Shown here in pieces: positions 43,523-51,775 of a stretch of 64,000 nt of DNA. A model generated the notes under the pieces. The model made no database searches. It had not been told where the DNA came from and saw nothing but the letters and a program-made list of their open reading frames with translations. The number at the start of each line of letters is the position of its first letter. The stretch's first letter is position 1. The DNA is from Bacteroidales bacterium M8 (lineage in GTDB: Bacteria; Bacteroidota; Bacteroidia; Bacteroidales; Muribaculaceae). The stretch lies in NCBI GenBank assembly GCA_001689495.1, contig LUJS01000017.1, forward strand, positions 86,601 to 150,600. The letters run 5' to 3'. The position numbers and the translations under genes are program-made.

Positions 43523-43835
43523 GGTTTACGGGTTTGGGGATAATAGAGGATACTTCATTTAATTTTTATTACAATTATTCCCCTGTGCCACGATGATGTC
43601 ATACCGTAGTCATTGGGATGGATAATGTATTTTTCGGCGGTGAAATTGGAAATTTTTTGGCATTTTTTTGTTATTCTACAAAATAATGCTTAAATTAGCC
43701 GTCGGAAATGCTGCGGCTTTCCTGAATGCTATTTTTTACCGATCCCCTTCGGTCACGGGCGATTGCCTCTTTTGCGGGAAATCACCTGTGGCAGAAGCAA
43801 ACTTATCACATACCTCATCCCCACTACGAACTGTT

Positions 43836-45698
43836 ATGGAACAGCGTGACCCGTCGACCGAGCCCGTCAAGGCTCAGGTCAACACCTTAGACAACGAGGC
43901 CGCACCTGCAGCCGAGACCGTGAAAACTGAAACAGAAACCACACCGGACATGAAAACCGACGAGAATGTCGCCGACAATCAGGCGACACGCCACAATATG
44001 TCCAAGGAAGAGCTTACAGCCTCGCTGGCCGAGCTGTCGGGCAAGGATCCCGCCGATATTTCGAACGACGAGGTGTCCCGCCTGAAACAGCAGTTCTATG
44101 CCCTGCGCAACGAGGAGCAGCGTCTCGAGCGCGCGGCTCATGCCGAGGCCGGTGGAAGCGATGAGGATTTCACGCCACAGACAGACAAGACCGAGGAGGT
44201 GTTCAAGGCCCTTCTCGCCGTGATAAAGGAGAAAAAGGCCGCACACAGGGCGGCTGTCGAGGCCGAACAGCAGGCCAACTATGACAAGAAGAAAGCAATC
44301 ATAGACAAGCTGCTCGAGCTGAGCGCCGACACCGACAACGTCAACCGCGCCTTCCCGGCCGTGCGCGAGCTGCAGACACAGTTCAAGACCATCGGCGAGG
44401 TGCCCCAGACCGTGGCAAGCGACCTCTGGAAAAGCTATCAGGACGCCGTGGAGCGTTTCTATGACCAGCTCAAGATAAACAAGGAGCTGCGCGACTATGA
44501 CTTCAAGAAGAATCTTGCCGAGAAGGAAGCCCTCATCGCCGAGGCCGAGAAACTTCAGGCCGAGGAGGATGTCATCGTGGCCTTCAAGCGCCTGCAGGAG
44601 CTGCACGACCAGTGGCGTGCCATAGGCCCCGTGCCCAAGGACGTGCGCGAGCAGATGTGGGGACGCTTCAAGGAACTCTCGACCGAGATTCACAAGAGGT
44701 ATCAGGACTTTTTTGTAGAGCGCAAGGCCCGCGAGCGCGAGAACGAGGAGGCTAAGACCGCCATCTGCGAGCGCGTCGAGGCCCTCGACTACTCGGGGCT
44801 GGCCACATACGCCGCTTGGGACGCAATGACCCGCGACTTCATAGCCGCTCAGGAGGAGTGGAAGAAACTCGGCTATGCCTCGCGCAAGACCAACACCGCC
44901 CTCTTTGCCCGCTTCCGTCAGGCATGCGACAAGTTCTTTGCCGCCAAGGCCGAGTTCTTCAAGAAGATGAAGGACGTGCTGGCCGTAAACCTCGAGAAGA
45001 AGATTGCCCTGTGCGAACGCGCCGAGGCCCTGAAGGAGAGCAACGACTGGCGCGCGACCGCCGAAGAGCTCACCGCCCTGCAGAAGGAGTGGAAGACCAT
45101 CGGCGCCGTGGCCAAGAAGCACTCCGATCAGGTGTGGAGACGATTCCTCGACGCCTGCGACTACTTCTTCGAGCGCAAGAAGAAGAACAGCTCGGGCACT
45201 CGCCGCAACGAGCGCGCCAACCTCGAGCAGAAAAACGAGATTATACAGAAGCTGAAGGCTCTGGCCGCCGCACCAGTCGCCGACCGCGAGGCCACCGTCA
45301 AGGCCGTCAAGGACCTGCAGGCCGAGTGGCAGAGCGTGGGCCACGTGCCCTTTGCCGACAAGGACAAGATATATGCCGACTATCGCGCCGTCGTAGACTC
45401 GCTCTATGACAGCCTCAACATGGGCCGCCGCGGCTCGAAGATGGAGGCGTTCGAGAATTCGCTCTCCGAGATGGAAGGCGACTCGCAGCGTCTGTATCGC
45501 GAGCGCGAGCGTCTGCTGCGCGCTTACGAGCAGCGCAAGGGCGAGCTCCAGACATACGAGAACAACATGGGATTCCTCACCGCCCGCTCGAAGAACGCAG
45601 ACTCGATGCTGCGCGAGATGCAGAGGCGCGTGCAGAGACTGCGCGACGATCTGGCCGACCTCGAGTCCAAGATCAAGTCCATCGACAGCAAGCTTTGA
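43836..45698 (+). CDS. DUF349-repeat protein
   Basis: The 620-residue, highly charged, helical cytoplasmic protein has five DUF349 repeats. Their cores read FKTIGEVPQ, WRAIGPVPKD, WKKLGYASRK, WKTIGAVAKK and WQSVGHVPFAD. An acidic, low-complexity N terminus precedes them and a C-terminal coiled coil follows (about 550-620). Its molecular function is unknown. The ATG at 43836 is preferred; the frame is open 56 codons further upstream (43668) but that part is compositionally unlike the protein. Confidence 0.88.
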   Translation: MEQRDPSTEPVKAQVNTLDNEAAPAAETVKTETETTPDMKTDENVADNQATRHNMSKEELTASLAELSGKDPADISNDEVSRLKQQFYALRNEEQRLERAAHAEAGGSDEDFTPQTDKTEEVFKALLAVIKEKKAAHRAAVEAEQQANYDKKKAIIDKLLELSADTDNVNRAFPAVRELQTQFKTIGEVPQTVASDLWKSYQDAVERFYDQLKINKELRDYDFKKNLAEKEALIAEAEKLQAEEDVIVAFKRLQELHDQWRAIGPVPKDVREQMWGRFKELSTEIHKRYQDFFVERKARERENEEAKTAICERVEALDYSGLATYAAWDAMTRDFIAAQEEWKKLGYASRKTNTALFARFRQACDKFFAAKAEFFKKMKDVLAVNLEKKIALCERAEALKESNDWRATAEELTALQKEWKTIGAVAKKHSDQVWRRFLDACDYFFERKKKNSSGTRRNERANLEQKNEIIQKLKALAAAPVADREATVKAVKDLQAEWQSVGHVPFADKDKIYADYRAVVDSLYDSLNMGRRGSKMEAFENSLSEMEGDSQRLYRERERLLRAYEQRKGELQTYENNMGFLTARSKNADSMLREMQRRVQRLRDDLADLESKIKSIDSKL

Positions 45699-45710
45699 CA
45701 TTCTGATATA

Positions 45711-45807
45711 AGCGCCAAGCCTTCGGCCCCCCGGTGACGGATCCTGTGCATGAGGAGAGAGGAGAGGACCGTCTGTCCGGACCCGACTAAGTAAAGGGCT
45801 TGGCGCT
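45711..45807 (+). ncRNA. Candidate rod-shaped structured RNA (possible 6S-like RNA) or long-stem terminator
   Basis: AGCGCCAAGCC (45711-45721) pairs exactly with GGCTTGGCGCT (45797-45807). Inside, CCGG pairs with CCGG, and GACGG-A-TCC pairs with GGACCGTC around a purine-rich loop. The result is a 97-nt rod interrupted by bubbles and followed by ATTTTG. An AAGCTTTG sequence (45690-45697), one mismatch from TAnnTTTG, sits just upstream. Size and shape are reminiscent of the 6S-Flavo class described for Bacteroidetes. It could instead simply terminate the DUF349 transcript. Confidence 0.4.
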
Positions 45808-45866
45808 ATTTTGTGCCCTGCCGCCCGTCCACCGCGGGCGGATGCCTTATGTTTAACTGACCGCCA

Positions 45867-47252
45867 ATGTTTCAAAGGGGAAAATACGGACGATTCATAC
45901 ACACGTTGTTCACTCTGATTGACTTCGTGGTGCTGAACTGTGCCTTTTTCGTCACCGCACTGCTCAATCCGGGTGTCGGCGATCTGCATACACGTCTGGT
46001 GTGGCTGCTGCTCAACGTCGCATACATACCCGCGGCCCTGTGGGTGAGCGACGTCTATCGCGAGCGATACCTGCACATGGAGCGCATCATGCGCTCGACC
46101 ATACTCGCGGCCATGACGCACGCCCTCTGTTTCATCACGCTGCTATACATAATGCAGCTCGACGGGGTGCCGTGGCAGGCGTTTGCCGAGCTGTACCTGA
46201 TTCTGGGCAGCGCGCTGATGCTGTGGCGCGTGTCTGGACAGATGGCGCTGAAACACTATCGCCGCGCCGGAGGCAACTCGCGCAAGGTGGTGATAATCGG
46301 CTGTGGCAACACGGCCCGGCGCCTGTACGAGGAGATGCTCTCGGACACCGGTTTCGGATATGACGTGCAGGGATTCTTCGACCTCTACTGCCCACCCGAC
46401 TTCCCGTACAAGCATCTCTACAAGGGCAACTTCGGTGACCTCGCGGCGTTTGCCGACGGCAACCGTCCCGACGAGCTGTTCTACACGCACTCGGGCGAGA
46501 ACCGCGAGCTGGTGCAACTGACCCTCGGCGTGTGCGACGCACGCATGATGCGATTCTATTACGTGCCCCAGATCTCGCCCTATCTCTCGCGCAACTTCGG
46601 ACAGGAGCACATAGGCAGCGTGCCGGTGATGGCCGTGCTGAACAATCCGCTCGAAAAATCGTATAACGCCGCCCTCAAGCGCATGTTCGACATACTCTTC
46701 TCGTCGGCATTCCTCATCGTCTCTCCGCTCATCTTCATCCCCGTTGCCATAGCCATAAAGCTGTCGTCGCCCGGGCCGGTGTTCTTCAGGCAGAAGCGCA
46801 CGGGATACATGGGCGAGGACTTCTGGTGCTACAAGTTCCGCACCATGCGCGTCAACGCCGACGCCGACTCGCGTCAGGCCAGCAAGGACGACCCGCGCAA
46901 GACGCGGCTGGGCGACTTCCTCAGGCGCACCAGCATCGACGAGCTGCCCCAGTTCATCAACGTCCTCAAGGGCGACATGTCGGTGGTGGGCCCAAGGCCG
47001 CACATGCTCAAGCACACCGAAGACTACAGCAGCCTGATAGACAACTACATGGTGCGCCACTTCATCAAGCCCGGCATAACGGGATGGGCGCAGGTGCGAG
47101 GCTATCGCGGACAGACCGAAGAGCTGTGGCAGATGGAAAAGCGTGTCGAACACGACATCTGGTACATAGAGCACTGGACATTCCTCCTCGACATCAAAAT
47201 CATCATCCGCACCATAATCAACGCATTCCACAAAGACGAGAATGCATTCTAA
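45867..47252 (+). CDS. Undecaprenyl-phosphate glycosylphosphotransferase (WcaJ/PssY-type)
   Basis: The 461-residue membrane enzyme has about four N-terminal TM helices (about 10-125), a CoA-binding-like Rossmann segment (VVIIGCGNTARRLYEEM), a re-entrant or TM helix near 275-300, and the C-terminal bacterial sugar transferase domain. Motifs include KRTGYMGEDFWCYKFRTM, DEKTRLGDFLRRTSIDELPQ-like residues, SVVGPRPHM and GITGWAQVRG. It transfers a sugar-1-phosphate to undecaprenyl phosphate, starting capsule, exopolysaccharide or O-glycan repeat units. No other glycan-synthesis genes adjoin it. Confidence 0.94.
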   Translation: MFQRGKYGRFIHTLFTLIDFVVLNCAFFVTALLNPGVGDLHTRLVWLLLNVAYIPAALWVSDVYRERYLHMERIMRSTILAAMTHALCFITLLYIMQLDGVPWQAFAELYLILGSALMLWRVSGQMALKHYRRAGGNSRKVVIIGCGNTARRLYEEMLSDTGFGYDVQGFFDLYCPPDFPYKHLYKGNFGDLAAFADGNRPDELFYTHSGENRELVQLTLGVCDARMMRFYYVPQISPYLSRNFGQEHIGSVPVMAVLNNPLEKSYNAALKRMFDILFSSAFLIVSPLIFIPVAIAIKLSSPGPVFFRQKRTGYMGEDFWCYKFRTMRVNADADSRQASKDDPRKTRLGDFLRRTSIDELPQFINVLKGDMSVVGPRPHMLKHTEDYSSLIDNYMVRHFIKPGITGWAQVRGYRGQTEELWQMEKRVEHDIWYIEHWTFLLDIKIIIRTIINAFHKDENAF

Positions 47253-49407
47253 CCCGGCAACAGACAACGGCATGACGCCCGACATCACAGACAAGGCCAC
47301 CGCCCTGCTGAGACGGTTTTATGGCTACGACACATTCCGACCCCTGCAGCTCGACATCATATCGTCGGCCGTCTCGGGCCGCGACTCGGTGGTGCTGATG
47401 CCCACCGGCGGCGGCAAGTCGATATGCTATCAGATACCCGCCCTGCTCTCTGACCACGGAGTGGTGATAGTGGTCTCGCCCCTGATAGCCCTGATGAAGG
47501 ATCAGGTGGCCGCCCTGACATCAAACGGAATCCCCGCCGCGGCGGTCAACTCGATGCAGACCGACGAGGAGAATCGCGACATACTCGAGCAGCTCGCCAC
47601 CGGCCGCGTACGCCTGCTCTACATCTCGCCCGAGCGCCTGCTGCTCGAGATGGACCGCTGGTCGCGCTCGCTCCCCATAACACTGTTTGCCATCGACGAG
47701 GCCCACTGCATATCTCAGTGGGGACATGACTTCCGTCCCGGCTACACGCAGCTCTCGCGCATCAAGGAGATATACCCCCACGTCCCGGTCATGGCCCTCA
47801 CGGCCACAGCCGACCGCATCACCCGCGAGGACATAGCCACCCAGCTCAGGCTCAGGGACCCGGCACTGTTCATCGGGTCGTTCGACCGCCCCAACATCTC
47901 GCTCAAGGTCATGGTCAACCCCGGCAAGACCCAGCGCATCAACATGATATGCTCGATGATAGACCGCCACCGCACGGACTCGGGCATAGTCTACTGCATA
48001 TCGCGCAAGGGCACCGAAGACATGCACCGCCAGCTGTCCGAGCGCGGCTACAGGTCGGCCGTCTATCACGCCGGACTCCGCGCCGACGAGCGCAACGAGG
48101 CCCAAGACCGATTCATCAACGGCGACCTGCAGGTCATCTGCGCCACCGTGGCCTTCGGCATGGGCATCGACAAGAGCAACATACGCTGGGTGGTGCACAA
48201 CAACATGCCCCGCAACATCGAGAGCTATTATCAGGAGATAGGCCGTGCCGGACGCGACGGCGCACCCGCCGAGACCCTGATGTTCTACTCGTATGCCGAC
48301 ATCGCCACCCTGCAGAGCTTCGTGGACGAGAGCGGACAGCAGGCACTCAACTCAGAGAAACTGACCCGCATGAAGGAGTATGCCGAGGCATCCCTGTGCC
48401 GCCGGCGCATACTGCTCAGCTACTTCAACGAGAGCATGGACCACGACTGCGGCAACTGCGACGTCTGCCTCAACCCGCCACACCGTTTCGACGGCACCAT
48501 AGCCGTGCAGAAGGCCCTGAGCGCGATAGTGCGCATCAACGGCAGCGCGGGCATCACCATGCTCATAGACATACTGCGCGGAGCCTCGCGTCAGGAGCTG
48601 ATTCAGAGGGGCTATCACACCATCAAGACATACGGAGCGGGGCGCGACATGAGCTTCGGCGAGTGGAACGCATACATAACCCAGATGATACAGCTGGGCC
48701 TCATCGACATCGCATACAACGAGGGCAACCACCTCAAGATCACCCCTTACGGACGCGAGATCCTCACCGGCCGACTGCCGGTCGAGCTGGCCGTCTACCA
48801 GCCCGTCGAGAGGCGCAAGGGCGGACGCCGCGCCACCGTCGAGGAAGAGGAGACGAGGATGTCGCCCGCCGAGATTCTGCTCGAGACGCTCAAGGAGGTG
48901 CGCCTCAAGCTGGCCCGCGAGGAGAAGGTGCCCCCCTATCTCGTCCTCACCGACAAGACCCTGCTCGAACTGGTGCGCACCGAGCCCCTCGACATGGAGG
49001 CGTTCTCGCGCGTCGAGGGCATCGGCGAGCGCAAGACCGTCAGATACTGGAAACCGTTCGTCACTGCCATCAGGAAGCACAAGGGGATACGCCAGAAGCT
49101 CGGATCGGGATTCTCGCCCCGCGAGACCCTGCTGCTGTTGCAGTCGGGATATGACATCGAAGCCATAGCCGAGACCAAGGGCATCAAGCCCCAGACCGTC
49201 TATGGCCACATAGCTCAACTGATAGACAACGACATGCTCACCGAATTCTCGTCGGTCATAACCCGCGACCAATACCTCAGGGTGATGAGCGTGGCCAAGG
49301 AGCATCCCGAGAGGCTATACGACATCCTTGCCGGCGAGATGCCCGCCGGACTTCCCAAGGTGGCACTTGCCATCAGCAACTTCCTGCTGCGGCAGAAACA
49401 GAAATAA
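47242..49407 (+). CDS. recQ: ATP-dependent DNA helicase RecQ
   Basis: The 721-residue helicase overlaps the preceding gene by 11 nt. It has the Q-motif region FRPLQLDII, Walker A PTGGGKS, Walker B IDEAH, motif VI QEIGRAGRDG, the zinc-binding RQC cysteines (SLCRRRIL, HDCGNCDVC), a winged helix and an HRDC domain. A further C-terminal helix-turn-helix-like tail (ETLLLLQSGYDIEAIAETKG) follows, as in many Bacteroidetes RecQ. It unwinds DNA 3'-5' in recombination repair. An in-frame ATG at 47272 is a possible alternative start. Confidence 0.96.
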   Translation: MHSNPATDNGMTPDITDKATALLRRFYGYDTFRPLQLDIISSAVSGRDSVVLMPTGGGKSICYQIPALLSDHGVVIVVSPLIALMKDQVAALTSNGIPAAAVNSMQTDEENRDILEQLATGRVRLLYISPERLLLEMDRWSRSLPITLFAIDEAHCISQWGHDFRPGYTQLSRIKEIYPHVPVMALTATADRITREDIATQLRLRDPALFIGSFDRPNISLKVMVNPGKTQRINMICSMIDRHRTDSGIVYCISRKGTEDMHRQLSERGYRSAVYHAGLRADERNEAQDRFINGDLQVICATVAFGMGIDKSNIRWVVHNNMPRNIESYYQEIGRAGRDGAPAETLMFYSYADIATLQSFVDESGQQALNSEKLTRMKEYAEASLCRRRILLSYFNESMDHDCGNCDVCLNPPHRFDGTIAVQKALSAIVRINGSAGITMLIDILRGASRQELIQRGYHTIKTYGAGRDMSFGEWNAYITQMIQLGLIDIAYNEGNHLKITPYGREILTGRLPVELAVYQPVERRKGGRRATVEEEETRMSPAEILLETLKEVRLKLAREEKVPPYLVLTDKTLLELVRTEPLDMEAFSRVEGIGERKTVRYWKPFVTAIRKHKGIRQKLGSGFSPRETLLLLQSGYDIEAIAETKGIKPQTVYGHIAQLIDNDMLTEFSSVITRDQYLRVMSVAKEHPERLYDILAGEMPAGLPKVALAISNFLLRQKQK

Positions 49408-49419
49408 CAGGTTATGGAT

Positions 49420-50310
49420 TCATTTGCCGGCCTCGGCACGCAAGGCGCGGCGCACGGGCTCGCTCACGGGCACGAGGGGCAGTCTCAGCACCTCGCCGTA
49501 TGTCGGGAACAGACTGTGCAGCAGCGACTTGATTCCCGCGGGATTGCCATCCTTGAACAGCAGCGAGTAGAGGGCCGAAAACTTCTGATGCAGCACCGTG
49601 GCCTCGGCATGTCGCTCGGGGTCAAGGCTGATGTGTATCATCTCCGAGAACTCGCGCGGATAGGCATTGCCCAGCACCGAAATCACGCCGTCGCCACCCA
49701 GACCAATCATGGTGTGGGCCAGCGAGTCGTCGCCCGAAATCACCAGAAAGCCCTCGGGGCGGCGCGTTATCACCAGTCCCGCCTGCTCCATGTTGCCCGA
49801 AGCCTCCTTGATACCGGCGATCTTGCCCGGATTCTCGTTGGCAAGCCTGACGATGGTGTCGACACTCATGTTGACACCCGTGCGACCCGGGATATTATAC
49901 AGTATCACAGGCACGGGCGAAGCCTTGGCCACCTCGGTGAAGTGGCGGTACATGCCCTCCTGAGTCGGCTTGTTGTAATAAGGCACCACCGATAGAATCC
50001 CCGAGAACTCGTCGAGGCGAGGCATGTTGCGTATCTCGCTGACAAGATTGCGCGTACAGTTGCCGCCCATGCCCAGCACCACCGGAATGCGTCCGGCCAC
50101 GCGGTCGAGAATATGTAGGGCCAGCTCACGTTTCTCATCGGCCGTGAGAGTCGGAGTCTCGGCAGTCGTGCCGAGGGCAACAATATAGTCTGTACCTCCA
50201 TCGACCAGAAAGTCGATGTGGGCATCGAGGGCCGGATAGTCTATTGATTCGTCGGACCTGAAGGGGGTTGTGAGCGCGACCCCCATGCCGCGCAGTCGTG
50301 AGGTTGACAT
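49420..50310 (-). CDS. dapA: 4-hydroxy-tetrahydrodipicolinate synthase
   Basis: The 296-residue protein has the DapA motifs GMGVALTTPF, GTTAETPTL, YYNKPTQEG (active Tyr), YNIPGRTG and the Schiff-base Lys in AGIKEASGN. It condenses pyruvate with aspartate semialdehyde in lysine and diaminopimelate synthesis. The start at 50310 (MSTSRLRGMGVAL) fits the family and the upstream promoter; an in-frame ATG at 50352 would add 14 atypical residues. It converges on recQ, with a 12-nt gap. Confidence 0.95.
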   Translation of the reverse strand: MSTSRLRGMGVALTTPFRSDESIDYPALDAHIDFLVDGGTDYIVALGTTAETPTLTADEKRELALHILDRVAGRIPVVLGMGGNCTRNLVSEIRNMPRLDEFSGILSVVPYYNKPTQEGMYRHFTEVAKASPVPVILYNIPGRTGVNMSVDTIVRLANENPGKIAGIKEASGNMEQAGLVITRRPEGFLVISGDDSLAHTMIGLGGDGVISVLGNAYPREFSEMIHISLDPERHAEATVLHQKFSALYSLLFKDGNPAGIKSLLHSLFPTYGEVLRLPLVPVSEPVRRALRAEAGK

Positions 50311-50386
50311 AGGCGTGATGATTATACGTGAGACTCGGAGTGCTTCTGACATTATAACGCAGCAGCCACACCGACGGTTCGCACCG

Positions 50387-50417
50387 CAAAAATACTAATA
50401 ATCCTCGAAACCACCAA
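50387..50417 (-). promoter_or_regulatory. Putative dapA promoter
   Basis: On the minus strand TATTTTTG (50387-50394) matches TAnnTTTG, with a TTG (50415-50417) 20 nt upstream. It gives a leader of about 70 nt before 50310 and separates dapA from the darG-like gene. Confidence 0.55.
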
Positions 50418-50485
50418 CGCCCCGGCTAAAAGTAGATATGGAAAAGACGCTATAAATTTAAATATCTCACTCCACGGCTGTAAAA

Positions 50486-51547
50486 TCAGACAGCCCTTAA
50501 CCTGCCCAAGGCCAATTCGATATAGTTTCGGTCTGAATAAACCCTGCCTTTCCGAGGATTCCACTTAACTATTTCATCGGCAAGAAATGCCGCAAGTTTC
50601 TTATCGGGCAATTCCCGCCAATTATCAATGACAGTGTTGGACTCAAGAATCATGTCTACGGTCGATAGCAGTTCGAGCTCAAACTGTGAATAGAATCCGG
50701 CAAGAAAATTCGACATTGCGGAAAGTATGCTGAGATATTTTTCGTTACCCTGTTCCGCAAAAAAGTTATTGACCGACTCACGGGTACCATCCATCAGCCA
50801 TATTGGATCAAAAGGTTTTGAATCCATTGCCTGCATTCCTTTGAGATAGCTTCCGTTGAGATGATATAACACGTGAGCCACCTTGCCTCCGGAATATGGG
50901 CCATAATACCCCCGCTGAAAACTTATATTCTTAAACTCCTCGGATGCACCGAGTTTTTTCAGGAAATAAACCAGTTTTTCCGATGACAGCACCGAATTGA
51001 ACTCATCGTATGCAGCAATCTCGCACATCTGATGCAACAGCATGGCTCTCGCCGGGGTCAGGCGTACTCTCTCTGAATTGATACGCTCCCTTATCCTGTC
51101 ACATGGCTCGTATATGCGAATATCGCAATCCATGTCACTCAGCATGTCTTCAATCATACTTTTGACACGAATCCAGTCAAGACCGCCGTTATGTGATCCC
51201 AGCGGCGGTATTGCTATCGAGGCGATGCCTTCTGCCGTGATTATGCGTTTAAGATCTTCAAGTCCTGATTGGATATAATAATATTCAGAAGGTCGCCGCC
51301 AAGTGGTTTTTGTCGGAAAATTGATTATTATTCTTTCACTAAAGTCTACGGTCTCTCTTACCACAAGCAGCTTTCCAATACCAATATCTCCGTTTTTACA
51401 AGCCTTTCGGTACAGCTTATAATTTTCAGGATACCTTTCCTTGAACTGCAGGGCAAGTCCCTTGCCCATCACGCCATCGGTATTGACAGTATTTACAATG
51501 GCAACGGCATCATCGTCGAATATATCTCCTACTCGGTAAGTTATCAT
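50486..51547 (-). CDS. darG: DarG-like DNA ADP-ribosyl glycohydrolase antitoxin (macrodomain plus C-terminal domain), orphan
   Basis: The 353-residue protein matches full-length DarG. The macrodomain (about 1-155) has VNTVNTDGVMGKGLALQF (18-35), INFPTKTTWR (75-84) with Lys80 at the position of the catalytic lysine reported for Thermus DarG, and PPLGSHNGGLDW (114-125). The C-terminal half (about 160-353) is a DUF4065/DarT-contacting-type region (YYGPYSGGKVAHVLYHLNG). DarG removes ADP-ribose placed on thymidine in DNA by DarT and also binds DarT. No darT lies on either side: upstream are 228 non-coding bases and the TolC gene, downstream is dapA. The gene is AT-richer than its neighbours and has its own promoter. 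Confidence 0.88.
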   Translation of the reverse strand: MITYRVGDIFDDDAVAIVNTVNTDGVMGKGLALQFKERYPENYKLYRKACKNGDIGIGKLLVVRETVDFSERIIINFPTKTTWRRPSEYYYIQSGLEDLKRIITAEGIASIAIPPLGSHNGGLDWIRVKSMIEDMLSDMDCDIRIYEPCDRIRERINSERVRLTPARAMLLHQMCEIAAYDEFNSVLSSEKLVYFLKKLGASEEFKNISFQRGYYGPYSGGKVAHVLYHLNGSYLKGMQAMDSKPFDPIWLMDGTRESVNNFFAEQGNEKYLSILSAMSNFLAGFYSQFELELLSTVDMILESNTVIDNWRELPDKKLAAFLADEIVKWNPRKGRVYSDRNYIELALGRLRAV

Positions 51548-51627
51548 CAGAAATATGCGGAATGTTATCTATATGCGTCATTCTGTATGCGGTCGTAATG
51601 CCCATCTATAAGATTATTTATCAGTTA

Positions 51628-51659
51628 CAAAAGTAATAATAAAACTGTTAGCATACAAA
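51628..51659 (-). promoter_or_regulatory. Promoter of the darG-like gene
   Basis: On the minus strand TTTG (51656-51659), a 20-nt spacer and TACTTTTG (51628-51635) make a near-ideal promoter with a leader of about 75 nt. It shows the antitoxin is transcribed by itself, not from an upstream toxin gene. Confidence 0.75.
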
Positions 51660-51700
51660 TCAACAGAGGCAATTAGTATATGTGAATTACCGTATATGAC

Positions 51701-51740
51701 AAAAAAGTCTGACACTCTCGCTATACGGCAAGAGTATCAG
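51701..51740 (-). terminator. Intrinsic terminator of the efflux operon
   Basis: CTGACACTCT (51709-51718) pairs with AGAGTATCAG (51731-51740) with one mismatch. On the minus strand it is followed by a T-rich run including TTTTTT (51701-51706). It ends the macAB-tolC-like operon before the darG-like promoter. Confidence 0.85.
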
Positions 51741-51775
51741 GCTCCAATATTTTACCATTCGTCATCTCTGGCCCC

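Noticed and set aside
43668..43835. Upstream extension of the DUF349 gene
   Set aside because: The composition differs from the protein and the segment has no similarity; the ATG at 43836 gives the acidic N terminus expected.
43887..46121. 744-codon minus-strand frame opposite the DUF349 gene
   Set aside because: It is a mirror of the DUF349 repeats (Leu/Glu/His-rich), runs across the candidate structured RNA into the next gene, and shows no domain.
51548..51775. Possible darT remnant upstream of the darG-like gene
   Set aside because: The stretch contains a promoter and the efflux terminator and no translated segment resembling DarT in any frame.
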